A DNA stretch of 64,000 nt from Priestia aryabhattai (GCF_023715685.1 NZ_JAMBOQ010000002.1:186001-250000), one strand, 5' to 3'; counted from the stretch's first letter, positions 20,143 to 28,468 are shown. The notes: generated by a model not told the origin, from the sequence alone. Translations and numbers: made by a program.

Positions 20143-20215
20143 ATTATAAAAAAAGGGCTTTAGCTTTTCCTTTGATTCACCGAACAAATAACGAAAGCAT
20201 GTGACATTTTTGTCA
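20143..20215 (-). promoter_or_regulatory. bceAB-type promoter with BceR operator
   Basis: On the minus strand, -10 TATAAT (20143-20148) lacks a good -35, as expected for an activated promoter. About 60 bp upstream is the dyad TGACA-N4-TGTCA (20202-20215) inside a longer hairpin GCATGTGACA-TTTT-TGTCACATGC. BceR-type regulators bind TNACA-N4-TGTAA-like repeats, so this is the likely activator site. It overlaps the end of the kinase gene. Confidence 0.7.
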
Positions 20216-21217
20216 CATGCTTTTCATATCCGCAAAATCATTTGATTTAGGAAAGGCAAGTGTAAACGTTGTGCCTTCGCTAAGAGCAGACTGCACGCCA
20301 ATGTGAATAGAAAGAGCGTGCGCAGCTTTTTGAGCCAGATACAAGCCCATACCTGTAGCACGGCTGTCTTCATGCTGTGTAGTTGATGTAAAGCCTTTAT
20401 CAAAAATGCGCGGCATATCTTGAGGAGAGATTCCGCGTCCGCTATCTTTTACCTCTATGTAGACTTGACCGTGCTGCTCGTAGCTTCTAATCATCACGTC
20501 AGATTCTTCACTGTACTTTACTGCGTTTGTTAACAGCTGTCTCATAATAAACGCAAGCCATTTTGAGTCACTCAGTACACGTTCTGTTTGTAGGTCTAAA
20601 TCAAAGCCGATATTTTTTCTCATACACCAAGCTTGCAGTGTTTTGATCTCGGTAAAGATGAGTGGCTCTAACTCCACGTGTTCAATATACATATCATTTT
20701 CGATAAAGAAAATGCGCTTTTGATGCAGCTGTTGATCAAGCAAAAAGTGAATGCGTAGCCATTCAAACGTCAAATTTGCTTTTAATTCTTGATTTTCTAA
20801 GCGTTCAATCATTAAATGCATCGCAGTTAATGGCGTTTTAATTTCGTGAATCCAAGCTAACAGTTCATCTTTTTCCTGCGTCACGTACAGCTGTGTTTGC
20901 ATCGCATCTTTTTTAGCTTGTTCTAATTGATGCATCAAGTTTCGCTGAACAATCTTTTCAAAAGGACGCAGCGGATGAGAAAGAGTAGAAGAATCAAAGA
21001 AATCCTCCTCATCTTTTAGTTTTTGGTAAAATTTCGTTTCTTTCTGATAGCGAAAGACGAAAAAAATAAGAAAAATAATCCATGATAAAAACACGATATA
21101 GAGAATAGAAGACAAGGGGATAGATTCATCAATATAAGCGATAAAAAGCATAAAAAGATGAATCGTAAAAAAGAAAAGTATCCAGCTTATACGCTCTCGG
21201 ATAAAGGTTTTAATCAT
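20213..21217 (-). CDS. BceS-type intramembrane-sensing histidine kinase
   Basis: About 334 aa. Two membrane helices (residues about 9-30 and 35-53) with almost no loop between them mark the intramembrane-sensing class, which senses through the ABC permease. The phosphorylated His is in AWIHEIKTPLTAMH; the ATPase domain shows NAVKYS (N-box), KDSGRGIS (G1) and GMGLYLAQK (G2). I place the start at ATG 21217 with GAGG six bases before, overlapping the regulator gene by 8 bp; an in-frame start five codons upstream lacks a better ribosome site. Confidence 0.9.
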   Translation of the reverse strand: MIKTFIRERISWILFFFTIHLFMLFIAYIDESIPLSSILYIVFLSWIIFLIFFVFRYQKETKFYQKLKDEEDFFDSSTLSHPLRPFEKIVQRNLMHQLEQAKKDAMQTQLYVTQEKDELLAWIHEIKTPLTAMHLMIERLENQELKANLTFEWLRIHFLLDQQLHQKRIFFIENDMYIEHVELEPLIFTEIKTLQAWCMRKNIGFDLDLQTERVLSDSKWLAFIMRQLLTNAVKYSEESDVMIRSYEQHGQVYIEVKDSGRGISPQDMPRIFDKGFTSTTQHEDSRATGMGLYLAQKAAHALSIHIGVQSALSEGTTFTLAFPKSNDFADMKSM

Positions 21218-21908
21218 AGCGTTCCTCTTCAATTGCTACGTAGCCTTGACCAACTTTTGTTTCAATAAAGGTTCCCAGTCCAATTTCATCCAATTTTTTT
21301 CTCAGGCGATTGACGTTTACAGTCAGCGTATTATCACTGATAAAACGTTTATCTTCCCACAAACTATTAATCAGTTCATCCCGGCTTACAATCGTATTCT
21401 TTTTATGGATTAAGCATTTTAAAATAAAAATTTCGTTTTTGGTTAAATCGATAGTTGCAGATTTGTTTGATACTTTATTTTTTTCGTAATCAATCGTAGC
21501 TCCTTGCCATGAAAGAAGGCTTACTTGTTCAACGCTGTAATTATACACACGGCGGAGAAGGGCCTGTATTTTTGCTACAAGCACATCAAAATGAAACGGC
21601 TTTTGCACAAAGTCGTCAGCTCCAAATTGCATAGACATCACCATATCCGAGGGATGATCACGTGAAGATAGAAAGATAATAGGGATTTTTGAGTGAGAGC
21701 GAATCATTCTGCACCAGTGAAATCCGTCATACTTAGGCAGTTGGATATCCATAATCACTAAATCAGGTTTTGCCTCACTAAACTCCTGCATAACATTACT
21801 GAAATCACAAATTCCATAGACTTCATAAGACCATTGCTCCAACCGCTCTTTCAGTTCATTAAACAGCGTTACATCATCTTCAATTAAAAGAAGTTTAAAC
21901 AATAACAC
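21210..21908 (-). CDS. BceR-type response regulator (OmpR family)
   Basis: A 232-aa two-domain regulator: receiver at 1-120 (acidic pair EDD near residue 10, phospho-acceptor in LVIMDIQLPKYDG, Lys in VQKPFHFD) and an OmpR winged helix at about 130-230 (SDNTLTVNVNRLRKKLDEIG). It should activate the adjacent ABC genes through the TGACA-N4-TGTCA site. The GTG start 21908 has only a weak ribosome site, so the N-terminal residue is not certain. Confidence 0.9.
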   Translation of the reverse strand: MLLFKLLLIEDDVTLFNELKERLEQWSYEVYGICDFSNVMQEFSEAKPDLVIMDIQLPKYDGFHWCRMIRSHSKIPIIFLSSRDHPSDMVMSMQFGADDFVQKPFHFDVLVAKIQALLRRVYNYSVEQVSLLSWQGATIDYEKNKVSNKSATIDLTKNEIFILKCLIHKKNTIVSRDELINSLWEDKRFISDNTLTVNVNRLRKKLDEIGLGTFIETKVGQGYVAIEEERYD

Positions 21909-22072
21909 GTACCACGCTTTCTGTTTTTATACTAATTCTATAGTAATATCCTTTTATTTACCATATGTGATAGTAGATTCAACGGTGTTCTTTTTAAAAT
22001 GTGAAAGAATAGCTCTCTACAAGCATAGTTTATAAATATATACTGACCTCTAGTGAGAAAAGGAGAGCTGTT

Positions 22073-22987
22073 ATGAAAGCAATGGTGTGTACAAAGTATG
22101 GTAAACCAGATGTTCTTCAGCTTAAAGAAGTAGAAAAGCCTGCTCCAAAAGAGAATGAAATACTTGTGAAGATCCATGCAACCACGGTCACATCAGGCGA
22201 CTGCAGAGTAAGGAGCTTTAATAGTCCACTATTATTGTGGCTTCCTATGCGAATGGTTTTAGGGTTACAAAAGCCTAGAAAACCGATACTAGGAGTAGAA
22301 CTGGCTGGAGAAGTAGAGGAAGTCGGAAAGAAAGTAATACAGTTCAAAAAAGGTGATCAGCTTTTTGCGATGACAGGCATGAAGTTCGGAGGATATGCGG
22401 AATATATCTGCTTACCAGAAAAAGGGACAATAGCCATAAAGCCAGAGAATGTAACATATGAAGAAGCCGCTTCAATTTCTTTTGGCGGCACAACGGCTTT
22501 GCATTTTTTTAGAAAAGGAAAAATGCAACCAGGGCAAAAAGTACTTATCTATGGCGCTTCAGGTGCCGTAGGAACTGCCGCTGTACAGCTTGCTAGCTAT
22601 TACGGAGCCGAAGTGACAGGCGTGTGCAGTGCTGAAAATAGCGAACTAGTAAAGTCTTTAGGAGCAGATCACGTCATCAATTATAAAAACGAAGATTTTA
22701 CTAAAAGAAAAGAAAGGTACGATCTTATTTTTGATGCCGTTGGAAAACTCACAAAAAACCACTGCAAAGAAGCGTTAGCTCTAAATGGACGGTTTGTTTC
22801 GGTCGAAGGGCAAGGAATTGCCAAAGTTCAGACGGAAGATTTATTTTTTCTTAAAAAGCTGATGGAAGAAGGCCAGATCAAATCAGTGATTGATAGACGC
22901 TACTCTTTAGAACAAGTTCCAGCAGCTCATGAATATGTAGAAACCGGACATAAAATAGGGAATGTAGTTGTTACGTTAAAAAATTAA
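22073..22987 (+). CDS. Zinc-free MDR-family NAD(P)-dependent oxidoreductase
   Basis: A 304-aa medium-chain dehydrogenase/reductase of the quinone-oxidoreductase type. It shows the GroES-like N-terminal domain (MKAMVCTKYGKPDVLQLKEVEKPAPKENE), GVELAGEVEEVGKKV, and the Rossmann nucleotide loop YGASGAVGTAAVQLA (AXXGXXG), ending in GKIGNVVVTL-like sequence. The Cys/His zinc ligands of alcohol dehydrogenases are missing, so it probably reduces quinones or enones with NADPH. The RBS AAAGGAG is optimal. It is monocistronic. Confidence 0.88.
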   Translation: MKAMVCTKYGKPDVLQLKEVEKPAPKENEILVKIHATTVTSGDCRVRSFNSPLLLWLPMRMVLGLQKPRKPILGVELAGEVEEVGKKVIQFKKGDQLFAMTGMKFGGYAEYICLPEKGTIAIKPENVTYEEAASISFGGTTALHFFRKGKMQPGQKVLIYGASGAVGTAAVQLASYYGAEVTGVCSAENSELVKSLGADHVINYKNEDFTKRKERYDLIFDAVGKLTKNHCKEALALNGRFVSVEGQGIAKVQTEDLFFLKKLMEEGQIKSVIDRRYSLEQVPAAHEYVETGHKIGNVVVTLKN

Positions 22988-23021
22988 AAAAGAGAATCCC
23001 TATAAAAGATTCTCTTTTTTT
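22986..23021. terminator. Bidirectional terminator
   Basis: AAAAAAGAGAATC pairs with GATTCTCTTTTTT; T-runs on both strands serve convergent genes. Confidence 0.85.
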
Positions 23022-23034
23022 ACGATGTTAAATT

Positions 23035-24255
23035 TTACTCTCCGCCTTTAATCCAAAGTTCAAGCGGAAGTCCTACAAGGTTCTTTCCAATCCATTCTCT
23101 GGCGATATTATTAGAAGGGCCCATAGCAATGCCCGCTCTGGCATCTCGGAACAAGCGTTCAATAGGGCCTTTTTTATAGCCGTATCCACCGCTTACATCC
23201 AAGGCAATTCTTGTCGCTTTGTTGGCTACTTCTGAAGCATGAACTTTAAATTCAGTCAACGGGAGAGTAAGAACACCTTGTGCTTTTTGTTCAGCTTGTA
23301 AAATATCAAGCTGTTCTGCCAAGTCAATTTGCCATGGTTTTGTGCTTTCAATGAGCACTTTTGCTTCGGCAATCTGCTGGCGAATGACTTGATAGTCGCT
23401 AAGCTGGTTATTAAAATCACGGTGAATTGTTCGCGTTGCATGGTTAACCGCAAGCTCTAACGCATGTTCCGCTACTCCAAGCCAAGCAGAACCAAGGCCA
23501 ATTAAATAAATAGGGGAAACGCCGTTTAAGACGATTTCTTTCCCTGTTTCTTCACTGCCTAGAAGATCTTCTTTTGGCACGTGTACATTTTTATAAGAAA
23601 TCGGACCGCTGTGATTACCGCGAACGCCCAGCGCTTCCCATGGACTTGCAGTAATGCCGTCTGATTTTCCGTCTACAATAAAAAAGCTAATATCCGTAGC
23701 GTCTTGTGCTTCAGGACTGCGTGTTTGAACGATATAAAAATCAGCTTGCCCGGCGCTTGTAGTAAATGATTTGTCAGCATTAACTACATAACCTTCGTCA
23801 TTTCGCTGCGCTTGACTGAAGTTGTACCACCAGTGTCCTCCTGAGGCTTTTTCACTTGTAGAATACGTACCAATTAGCCCTTGATCAATTGGTTTTAACC
23901 AGCGTGTCTTTTGATCATCGTTTCCGTACAGCGTAATGGTCTGAATCGCTCCGACATGCATTACGTAAACTAAAGCAGTAGAAGCACAAGCTTTTGCAAT
24001 TTCTTCAGCTACAATCGCAAAAGCCACGTGATCAAGCTCTAAGCCGCTGTATGCTTTTGGTACAAGAATGTTTCCCCAGCCTGCTTTAATAAGCGCTTCT
24101 AAATTTTCTCGTGGAAAAGCGCCTTCTTCATCTGTACGGGCTGCATTAGGCTGAATGACTTCATCTACGAGAGAAGCAATTTTCTCGCGGATGGACGCGT
24201 AATAAGCACGCGTAGATTGATTGTATACAGGACGTGCAGAAACTTCGATTGACAT
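23035..24255 (-). CDS. Acyl-CoA-dehydrogenase-like flavin monooxygenase (SfnB/DszC type), sulfur acquisition
   Basis: A 406-residue member of the acyl-CoA dehydrogenase fold: N-terminal helices, a middle beta domain (TSEKASGGHWWYNFSQAQRN ... WEALGVRGNHSGPISYKNVHVP) and a C-terminal four-helix domain with the flavin-binding DVSGGYGYKKGPIERLFRDARAG. Members linked to organosulfur genes (SfnB, DszC, SoxC-like) use reduced FMN to oxygenate sulfur compounds rather than dehydrogenate CoA esters. It lies 42 bp behind sfnG in a unit led by the sulfur leader element. The exact substrate is not known. Confidence 0.8.
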   Translation of the reverse strand: MSIEVSARPVYNQSTRAYYASIREKIASLVDEVIQPNAARTDEEGAFPRENLEALIKAGWGNILVPKAYSGLELDHVAFAIVAEEIAKACASTALVYVMHVGAIQTITLYGNDDQKTRWLKPIDQGLIGTYSTSEKASGGHWWYNFSQAQRNDEGYVVNADKSFTTSAGQADFYIVQTRSPEAQDATDISFFIVDGKSDGITASPWEALGVRGNHSGPISYKNVHVPKEDLLGSEETGKEIVLNGVSPIYLIGLGSAWLGVAEHALELAVNHATRTIHRDFNNQLSDYQVIRQQIAEAKVLIESTKPWQIDLAEQLDILQAEQKAQGVLTLPLTEFKVHASEVANKATRIALDVSGGYGYKKGPIERLFRDARAGIAMGPSNNIAREWIGKNLVGLPLELWIKGGE

Positions 24256-24297
24256 AACATACCTCCAAAGATTTTAATGTTCATTGCGATAAACTAT

Positions 24298-25371
24298 TTA
24301 CAATGCGCCCGCTTTTTCTTTTAGTTCCTGTTCTTTTTGTCTTACAAGCGGAATAATGGTTTCGCCAAACGTCTTAATTTCTTCTTCATAATGTAAAAAG
24401 CCTGTCAAAATAATATCCACACCAATTTTTTTCAGTTCAATAATTTGATTGGCGACTTGTTCGACTGTGCCGATAAGCCCAGTTCGGAAGCCATCATTGT
24501 ACTGAACTAAGTTTTCAAATGAAGAGTTTGCCCACATGCCTTCACCTTGAGGAGAAGCTTTGCCCGCAAATTTTACTTGGCTTTCAAATCCTTCAACGGC
24601 TTCTTTATCTGCTTGTAGAACAATTTCTTTTAGCACTTGTTTTGCTTCTTCTTCGGTTTCACGGACAATAACAAACCCGTTTACGCCAAATTGAATATCA
24701 CGGCCGTTTGCGTGTGCTTTTACATCTTCAATTTGGTTTTTTAAGTTTTCAATCGAATTGCCGTTCATGAAATAGACGTCTGATACCCGGCCTGCCATTT
24801 CACGCGCCGCTTTAGAGTTTCCTCCTTGAAATACTTTTGGCGGCTGAAGGGGCTTTGGTTTTAACGGTGCGTCATTTAGTCGGTAAAAGTCCCCTTTGAA
24901 CGTAGTCGTTTCGTTTTTCCATAGTTCTCGGAGCACGTTAATAAATTCTTCAGAACGGCGGTAGCGCTCATCATGCTCTAGCCATGGTTCACCGTAGCCG
25001 TTAAATTCGCCTTTAAACCAGCCGCTTACAACGTTCACAGAGACGCGTCCGCTGCTGATATGATCAATAGTCGAAATGATTTTAGCGAATACGCCCGGAT
25101 GCCATAACCCCGGAAGAACCGCTGTAATAATGTTGATTGTTTTAGTAGTGGCCACCAAAGCAGAAGCAAGAGTCGCAGCTTCTAGTTGATTTTCAGCTCC
25201 GTAGCTTGCAAAAAACCTAGTTTGCAACAGAACATAATCAAAGCCTACTTGCTCAGCAATTTGTGCGTACCGGCTGTTTGCTTCAAAGGACCACTCTGTT
25301 TTTTGAGGAATGTTGGAAATGACAAGGCCTCCGCTTACATTCGGAGCCCAATAAGCAAATTGCAAACTCAT
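24298..25371 (-). CDS. sfnG: FMNH2-dependent dimethyl sulfone monooxygenase-like protein
   Basis: A 357-aa luciferase-like (bacterial luciferase/SsuD fold) monooxygenase. The start LQFAYWAPNVSGGLVISNIPQKT, the segment GRVSVNVVSGWFKGEFNGYGEPWLEHDERY and PKVFQGGNSKAAREMAGRVSDVYFMNG are typical of SfnG, which cleaves dimethyl sulfone to methanesulfinate and formaldehyde with FMNH2. RBS AAGGAGG is optimal. It is the first gene of a minus-strand unit with the SfnB-like gene; its leader holds element copy 4 and a 12-codon reading frame. The flavin reductase it needs is not adjacent. Confidence 0.85.
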   Translation of the reverse strand: MSLQFAYWAPNVSGGLVISNIPQKTEWSFEANSRYAQIAEQVGFDYVLLQTRFFASYGAENQLEAATLASALVATTKTINIITAVLPGLWHPGVFAKIISTIDHISSGRVSVNVVSGWFKGEFNGYGEPWLEHDERYRRSEEFINVLRELWKNETTTFKGDFYRLNDAPLKPKPLQPPKVFQGGNSKAAREMAGRVSDVYFMNGNSIENLKNQIEDVKAHANGRDIQFGVNGFVIVRETEEEAKQVLKEIVLQADKEAVEGFESQVKFAGKASPQGEGMWANSSFENLVQYNDGFRTGLIGTVEQVANQIIELKKIGVDIILTGFLHYEEEIKTFGETIIPLVRQKEQELKEKAGAL

Positions 25372-25384
25372 ATGTAACGCCTCC

Positions 25385-25423
25385 TTAGTTAAGTAATGAA
25401 AATAAATAAGCTGGGTAAAGCAT
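25385..25423 (-). CDS. Possible 12-residue leader peptide before sfnG
   Basis: A frame reading MLYPAYLFSLLN ends just before the sfnG ribosome site and is preceded directly by AAGGAGGTGA, a full complement of the 16S tail. The spacing to ATG is very short (3 bases after AGGAGG), so use is doubtful. If translated it could couple to sfnG or sense translation in the leader. Confidence 0.3.
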   Translation of the reverse strand: MLYPAYLFSLLN

Positions 25424-25443
25424 TCACCTCCTTATACGCCAAG

Positions 25444-25499
25444 GGCTCTTATCCTGCTTCAAGTTGAAGAGAAGATAAGAGCCTTCAGTAGCCTGACAG
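25444..25499 (-). promoter_or_regulatory. Sulfur leader element, copy 4 (sfnG unit)
   Basis: The 18-nt element occupies 25499-25482 on the minus strand (YYAG arm TCAG, loop GCTA, closing arm CTGA). Directly after it GGCTCTTATC pairs with GATAAGAGCC (25483-25444). Unlike the other copies the second hairpin has no U-tract. The closing pair is T-A here where copies 1 and 2 have C-G, a compensatory change that supports a real RNA stem. Confidence 0.65.
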
Positions 25500-25526
25500 G
25501 CAGTATGGATGCTGAATGTACATATA

Positions 25527-25555
25527 GTTATATCACCGGTTATTCCGATAGTCAA
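25527..25555 (-). promoter_or_regulatory. Promoter of the sfnG unit
   Basis: TTGACT (25555-25550) and TATAAC (25532-25527) are 17 bp apart on the minus strand. The spacer contains ATCGGAATAACCGG. Transcription would start about 20 bases before leader element copy 4. Confidence 0.7.
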
Positions 25556-25645
25556 AATGAGTTTTAAGAAATTTAAAAAGAATGAAATTGTAATTAAGTT
25601 TAACTAAAGAAGTAAGAGGTACATCCATTTCAACTAAAAACAAAC

Positions 25646-25676
25646 TTGACTTATAGGAATAGTGAGTATACTATTC
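25646..25676 (+). promoter_or_regulatory. Promoter of the NtaA/M20 unit with a spacer dyad
   Basis: TTGACT (25646-25651) and TACTAT (25669-25674) are 17 bp apart. A perfect inverted repeat GAATAGT-N6-ACTATTC (25657-25676) covers the spacer and -10. The word ATAGGAATA near the -35 has a counterpart (ATCGGAATAA) in the sfnG promoter. A CymR-like sulfur repressor site is possible. Confidence 0.6.
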
Positions 25677-25700
25677 AGATATGCTAAATAAATGAGAAGT

Positions 25701-25793
25701 AAACAGCTATTTTCTCTAAATAAATAGCCGTTTAAAAACGATCGACCAGACGACTGGAGATGCTTTGAACAATCAGAGCATCTCTTTTTTTAT
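25701..25793 (+). promoter_or_regulatory. Sulfur leader element, copy 1 (NtaA/M20 unit), with terminator
   Basis: A first hairpin (GCTATTT/AAATAGC, 25701-25733) is followed by the 18-nt element at 25743-25760: CCAG, loop ACGA, CTGG, then AGA. The next stem GAGATGCT/AGCATCTC ends in seven T (25787-25793), an intrinsic terminator only about 10 bases before the ribosome site of the first gene. The terminator base can extend into the CTGG arm of the mini-hairpin. Confidence 0.75.
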
Positions 25794-25819
25794 TTGTAGT
25801 AAAAAGGAGGAAGCATACA

Positions 25820-27172
25820 TTGAGTGAAAAAAGAAAGCTAAAGCTAGGAGCAAATATTAAAGGACTTGGAAATACGACGGATGGATGGAGACATCCGGAC
25901 GTAGAACCTGATGCGAGCATTAATATTGAGTTTTACAAGAAACAAGCGCGTATATTGGAAAAAGGACTGTTCAGCTTTGTCTTTATTGCGGATGGATTAG
26001 CGATATCTGAAAAGTCCATTCCTCATTTTTTAAATCGTTTTGAGCCAATTACGCTTTTATCAGCTCTCGCTGCTTCTACGAATCGCATTGGGTTAGTTGG
26101 GACAGTTTCAACAAGTTTCAGTGAGCCTTTTACAATCGCTCGTCAGCTGATGTCTCTTGATCATATCAGCGGAGGGCGAGCGGGATGGAACTTAGTTACT
26201 TCTCCACAAGAAGGGGCAGCGCGCAATCACAGTAGAGGATATCTTCCTCTTCACAGCGAACGATACGAAATTGCAAAGGAGCATCTCGATGTAGTAAAAG
26301 GGCTGTGGGATTCGTGGGAAGATGATGCTTTTACCTATCAAAAAGAAACCGGTCAGTTTTTTGATCCAAAGAAAATGCATACTCTTGGATTTAAAGGCAA
26401 GCATTTTCAAGTTCAAGGACCGTTAAATATTGCTCGTTCAAAGCAAGGACATCCAGTTGTGTTTCAAGCTGGTTCATCAGAAAGAGGAAGACAATTCGGA
26501 GCGGAAAATGCTGATGCAATTTACACAAATGCAAATACACTAGAAGAAGCACAGGCATTCTATCAAGATATGAAAAATAGAGCAAGAAATCACGGCAGAA
26601 CCCCTGAAGAACTTCTCATTTTTCCAAGTATTGATTTAATTATAGGAGATAGCGAGGAAGATGTAGAAAGAAGATATCAAGAGCTTGCCGCTTTAATTCC
26701 AATTGATCATGCCATTACATATTTAGCTCGTTTTTTTGATGATTATGACTTTCATCAATTTGACGTAGACGCACCGTTTCCAGAGTTAGGAGATATCGGA
26801 GCAAATGCGTTTCAAAGCACTACGAATAAAATTAAACAAACGGCGGCTACTCGGAAGTTAACGTTAAGACAAGTGGCCATTGAGTCGATTTTACCTCGTT
26901 CACCGTTTTCAGGAACGCCGGAGCACGTAGCTGATGAAATGCAAAAATGGCATGAGCATGAAGCAGCGGATGGATTTGTGCTTCGCCCGTTTATGAGCGA
27001 TACGTTTCATCAGTTTGTGGAAAAAGTTGTGCCTATCTTGCAAGAGCGAGGACTTTACGATACTTCGTATGAAAGCAGTAAGCTACGCGGAAATTTAAAT
27101 CTTTCCGTTCCAGCTAATCGATATAGTCAAACAAAGGAGGAGTTAGTTTATGACAGTCAAATCAATCAGTGA
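25820..27172 (+). CDS. NtaA/SnaA/DszA-family FMN-dependent monooxygenase
   Basis: A 450-residue luciferase-like monooxygenase of the nitrilotriacetate/DszA branch: GNTTDGWRHPDVEPDASINIEF at the start, DHISGGRAGWNLVTSPQEGAARNHSR, and GHPVVFQAGSSERGRQFGAENADAIYTN. It uses reduced FMN from a separate reductase. TTG 25820 is the start, with AAGGAGG nine bases before. It is preceded by leader element copy 1 and overlaps the amidohydrolase gene by 23 bp. DszA-like enzymes open sulfones; NtaA-like ones cleave C-N bonds; sulfur context favours an organosulfur substrate. Confidence 0.85.
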   Translation: MSEKRKLKLGANIKGLGNTTDGWRHPDVEPDASINIEFYKKQARILEKGLFSFVFIADGLAISEKSIPHFLNRFEPITLLSALAASTNRIGLVGTVSTSFSEPFTIARQLMSLDHISGGRAGWNLVTSPQEGAARNHSRGYLPLHSERYEIAKEHLDVVKGLWDSWEDDAFTYQKETGQFFDPKKMHTLGFKGKHFQVQGPLNIARSKQGHPVVFQAGSSERGRQFGAENADAIYTNANTLEEAQAFYQDMKNRARNHGRTPEELLIFPSIDLIIGDSEEDVERRYQELAALIPIDHAITYLARFFDDYDFHQFDVDAPFPELGDIGANAFQSTTNKIKQTAATRKLTLRQVAIESILPRSPFSGTPEHVADEMQKWHEHEAADGFVLRPFMSDTFHQFVEKVVPILQERGLYDTSYESSKLRGNLNLSVPANRYSQTKEELVYDSQINQ

Positions 27173-28334
27173 ATACAGCGTAACAGAAAGCTTAAAGAAG
27201 CAAGTAATTGAGTGGAGAAGACATTTTCATCGCTATCCAGAATTATCGTTTCAAGAACACCGAACGGCTCAGTTTGTCGAAGATACGCTTCGTTCGTTTG
27301 GAAGCTTTATCATTAAGCGTCCCACACCAACAAGCGTGGTGGCTAGATTAATAGGAAAAGAGCAGGGAAAAGTAGTTGCGATTCGAGCGGATATGGACGC
27401 GTTGCCAATTGAAGAAGAAAATACGTTTGCGTTTGCTTCGGGTAACAAAGGCGTGATGCATGCATGCGGACATGACGGTCACACGGCTATTTTGTTAGGA
27501 GTAGCCTCTGTTCTTTCTCAGTTAGGAAATGAATTTAAAGGAGAAATTCGCTTGATTTTTCAACACGCAGAAGAACTGTTGCCTGGAGGAGCGCAGGAGC
27601 TTGTCAAAAAAGGCGTAATGGAAGATGTGGATTACGTGATTGGCACGCATCTGAATTCTGGTCTTCCGGTTGGAGAAATCGGGGTGCTTGCAGGTCCCAT
27701 GATGGCTTCACCTGATACGTTTAACATATCGATTAAAGGAAAAGGAGGGCACGCCGCAGCGCCTCATGAAGCAGTTGATGCCATTGTTGTAGGAGCGCAA
27801 ATTGTTACGAATCTCCAAACAATTGTTTCAAGAACGACTAATCCCATAGATAAATTAGTCGTATCGGTTACACAATTCCACGGAGGAACTACGCACAACG
27901 TACTTCCTGATAAAGTGGAGCTTAACGGTACCGTCCGCAGCTTTGACGCAGCGCTGCGAGAAAAAGTTCCGGCACAAATTGACCGAATTGTAAAAGGACT
28001 AACCGAAGCTTACGGTGCAGAGTACACTTTTACGTATGAAAAAGGCTATCATCCCGTCATTAATTCTGAAAAAATTACGCGTTTAATTGAAGAAACAGCC
28101 ATTGAAGTATATGGAAAAGAACGTGTTAAAACGCTGTCTCCTAAAATGGGAGGAGAAGATTTTTCAGCTTACTTGCAGGAAACGGAAGGAGCTTTTTTTA
28201 ACATCGGAGCGCGAAATGAAGAACAGGGAATTGTATACCCTCATCATCATCCGAAATTTACGGTAGATGAAGCTTCGCTTGAAGTCGGAGTAAATATATT
28301 TTTGCGCGTCACAGAAAAGCTATTGGCGCGTTAA
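27150..28334 (+). CDS. M20-family amidohydrolase (hippurate/N-acyl amino acid hydrolase type)
   Basis: A 394-aa metal-dependent amidase: the metal motif HACGHDGHTA, the catalytic Glu pair in FQHAEELLPGGAQ, a dimerisation lid domain beginning ISIKGKGGHAAAPHEAVDAI, and the last ligand region KMGGEDFSAYL. Relatives remove N-acyl groups from amino acids; in sulfur clusters they release cysteine or methionine derivatives from N-acetyl forms. AAAGGAGG is the ribosome site, inside the end of the monooxygenase gene, so the two are coupled. Ends at a strong terminator. Confidence 0.88.
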   Translation: MTVKSISEYSVTESLKKQVIEWRRHFHRYPELSFQEHRTAQFVEDTLRSFGSFIIKRPTPTSVVARLIGKEQGKVVAIRADMDALPIEEENTFAFASGNKGVMHACGHDGHTAILLGVASVLSQLGNEFKGEIRLIFQHAEELLPGGAQELVKKGVMEDVDYVIGTHLNSGLPVGEIGVLAGPMMASPDTFNISIKGKGGHAAAPHEAVDAIVVGAQIVTNLQTIVSRTTNPIDKLVVSVTQFHGGTTHNVLPDKVELNGTVRSFDAALREKVPAQIDRIVKGLTEAYGAEYTFTYEKGYHPVINSEKITRLIEETAIEVYGKERVKTLSPKMGGEDFSAYLQETEGAFFNIGARNEEQGIVYPHHHPKFTVDEASLEVGVNIFLRVTEKLLAR

Positions 28335-28374
28335 AAAAAAGAACAAGAACCAAGCTGGTTCTTGTTCTTTTTTA
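28332..28374 (+). terminator. Terminator after M20 amidohydrolase
   Basis: AAAAAAGAACAAGAACCA pairs with its complement around AGC, with a T-run. Confidence 0.88.
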
Positions 28375-28381
28375 TGAAATC

Positions 28382-28468
28382 TTACTTCGTATCTTTATAA
28401 TTCGTCGCAAATCCTGCTGCAATTAAACCAATTAGACCCAGCAATCCCACAATAACGGTTATGACCAT
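28382..28468 (-). CDS. 28-residue single-helix membrane peptide
   Basis: A short gene on the minus strand reads MVITVIVGLLGLIGLIAAGF then ATNYKDTK: one glycine-containing hydrophobic helix and a short charged tail. GAGGTGA precedes the ATG by six bases. It lies between a terminator and a TPR gene. Small one-helix proteins of this shape are common in Bacillus and often missed. Function unknown. Confidence 0.55.
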   Translation of the reverse strand: MVITVIVGLLGLIGLIAAGFATNYKDTK

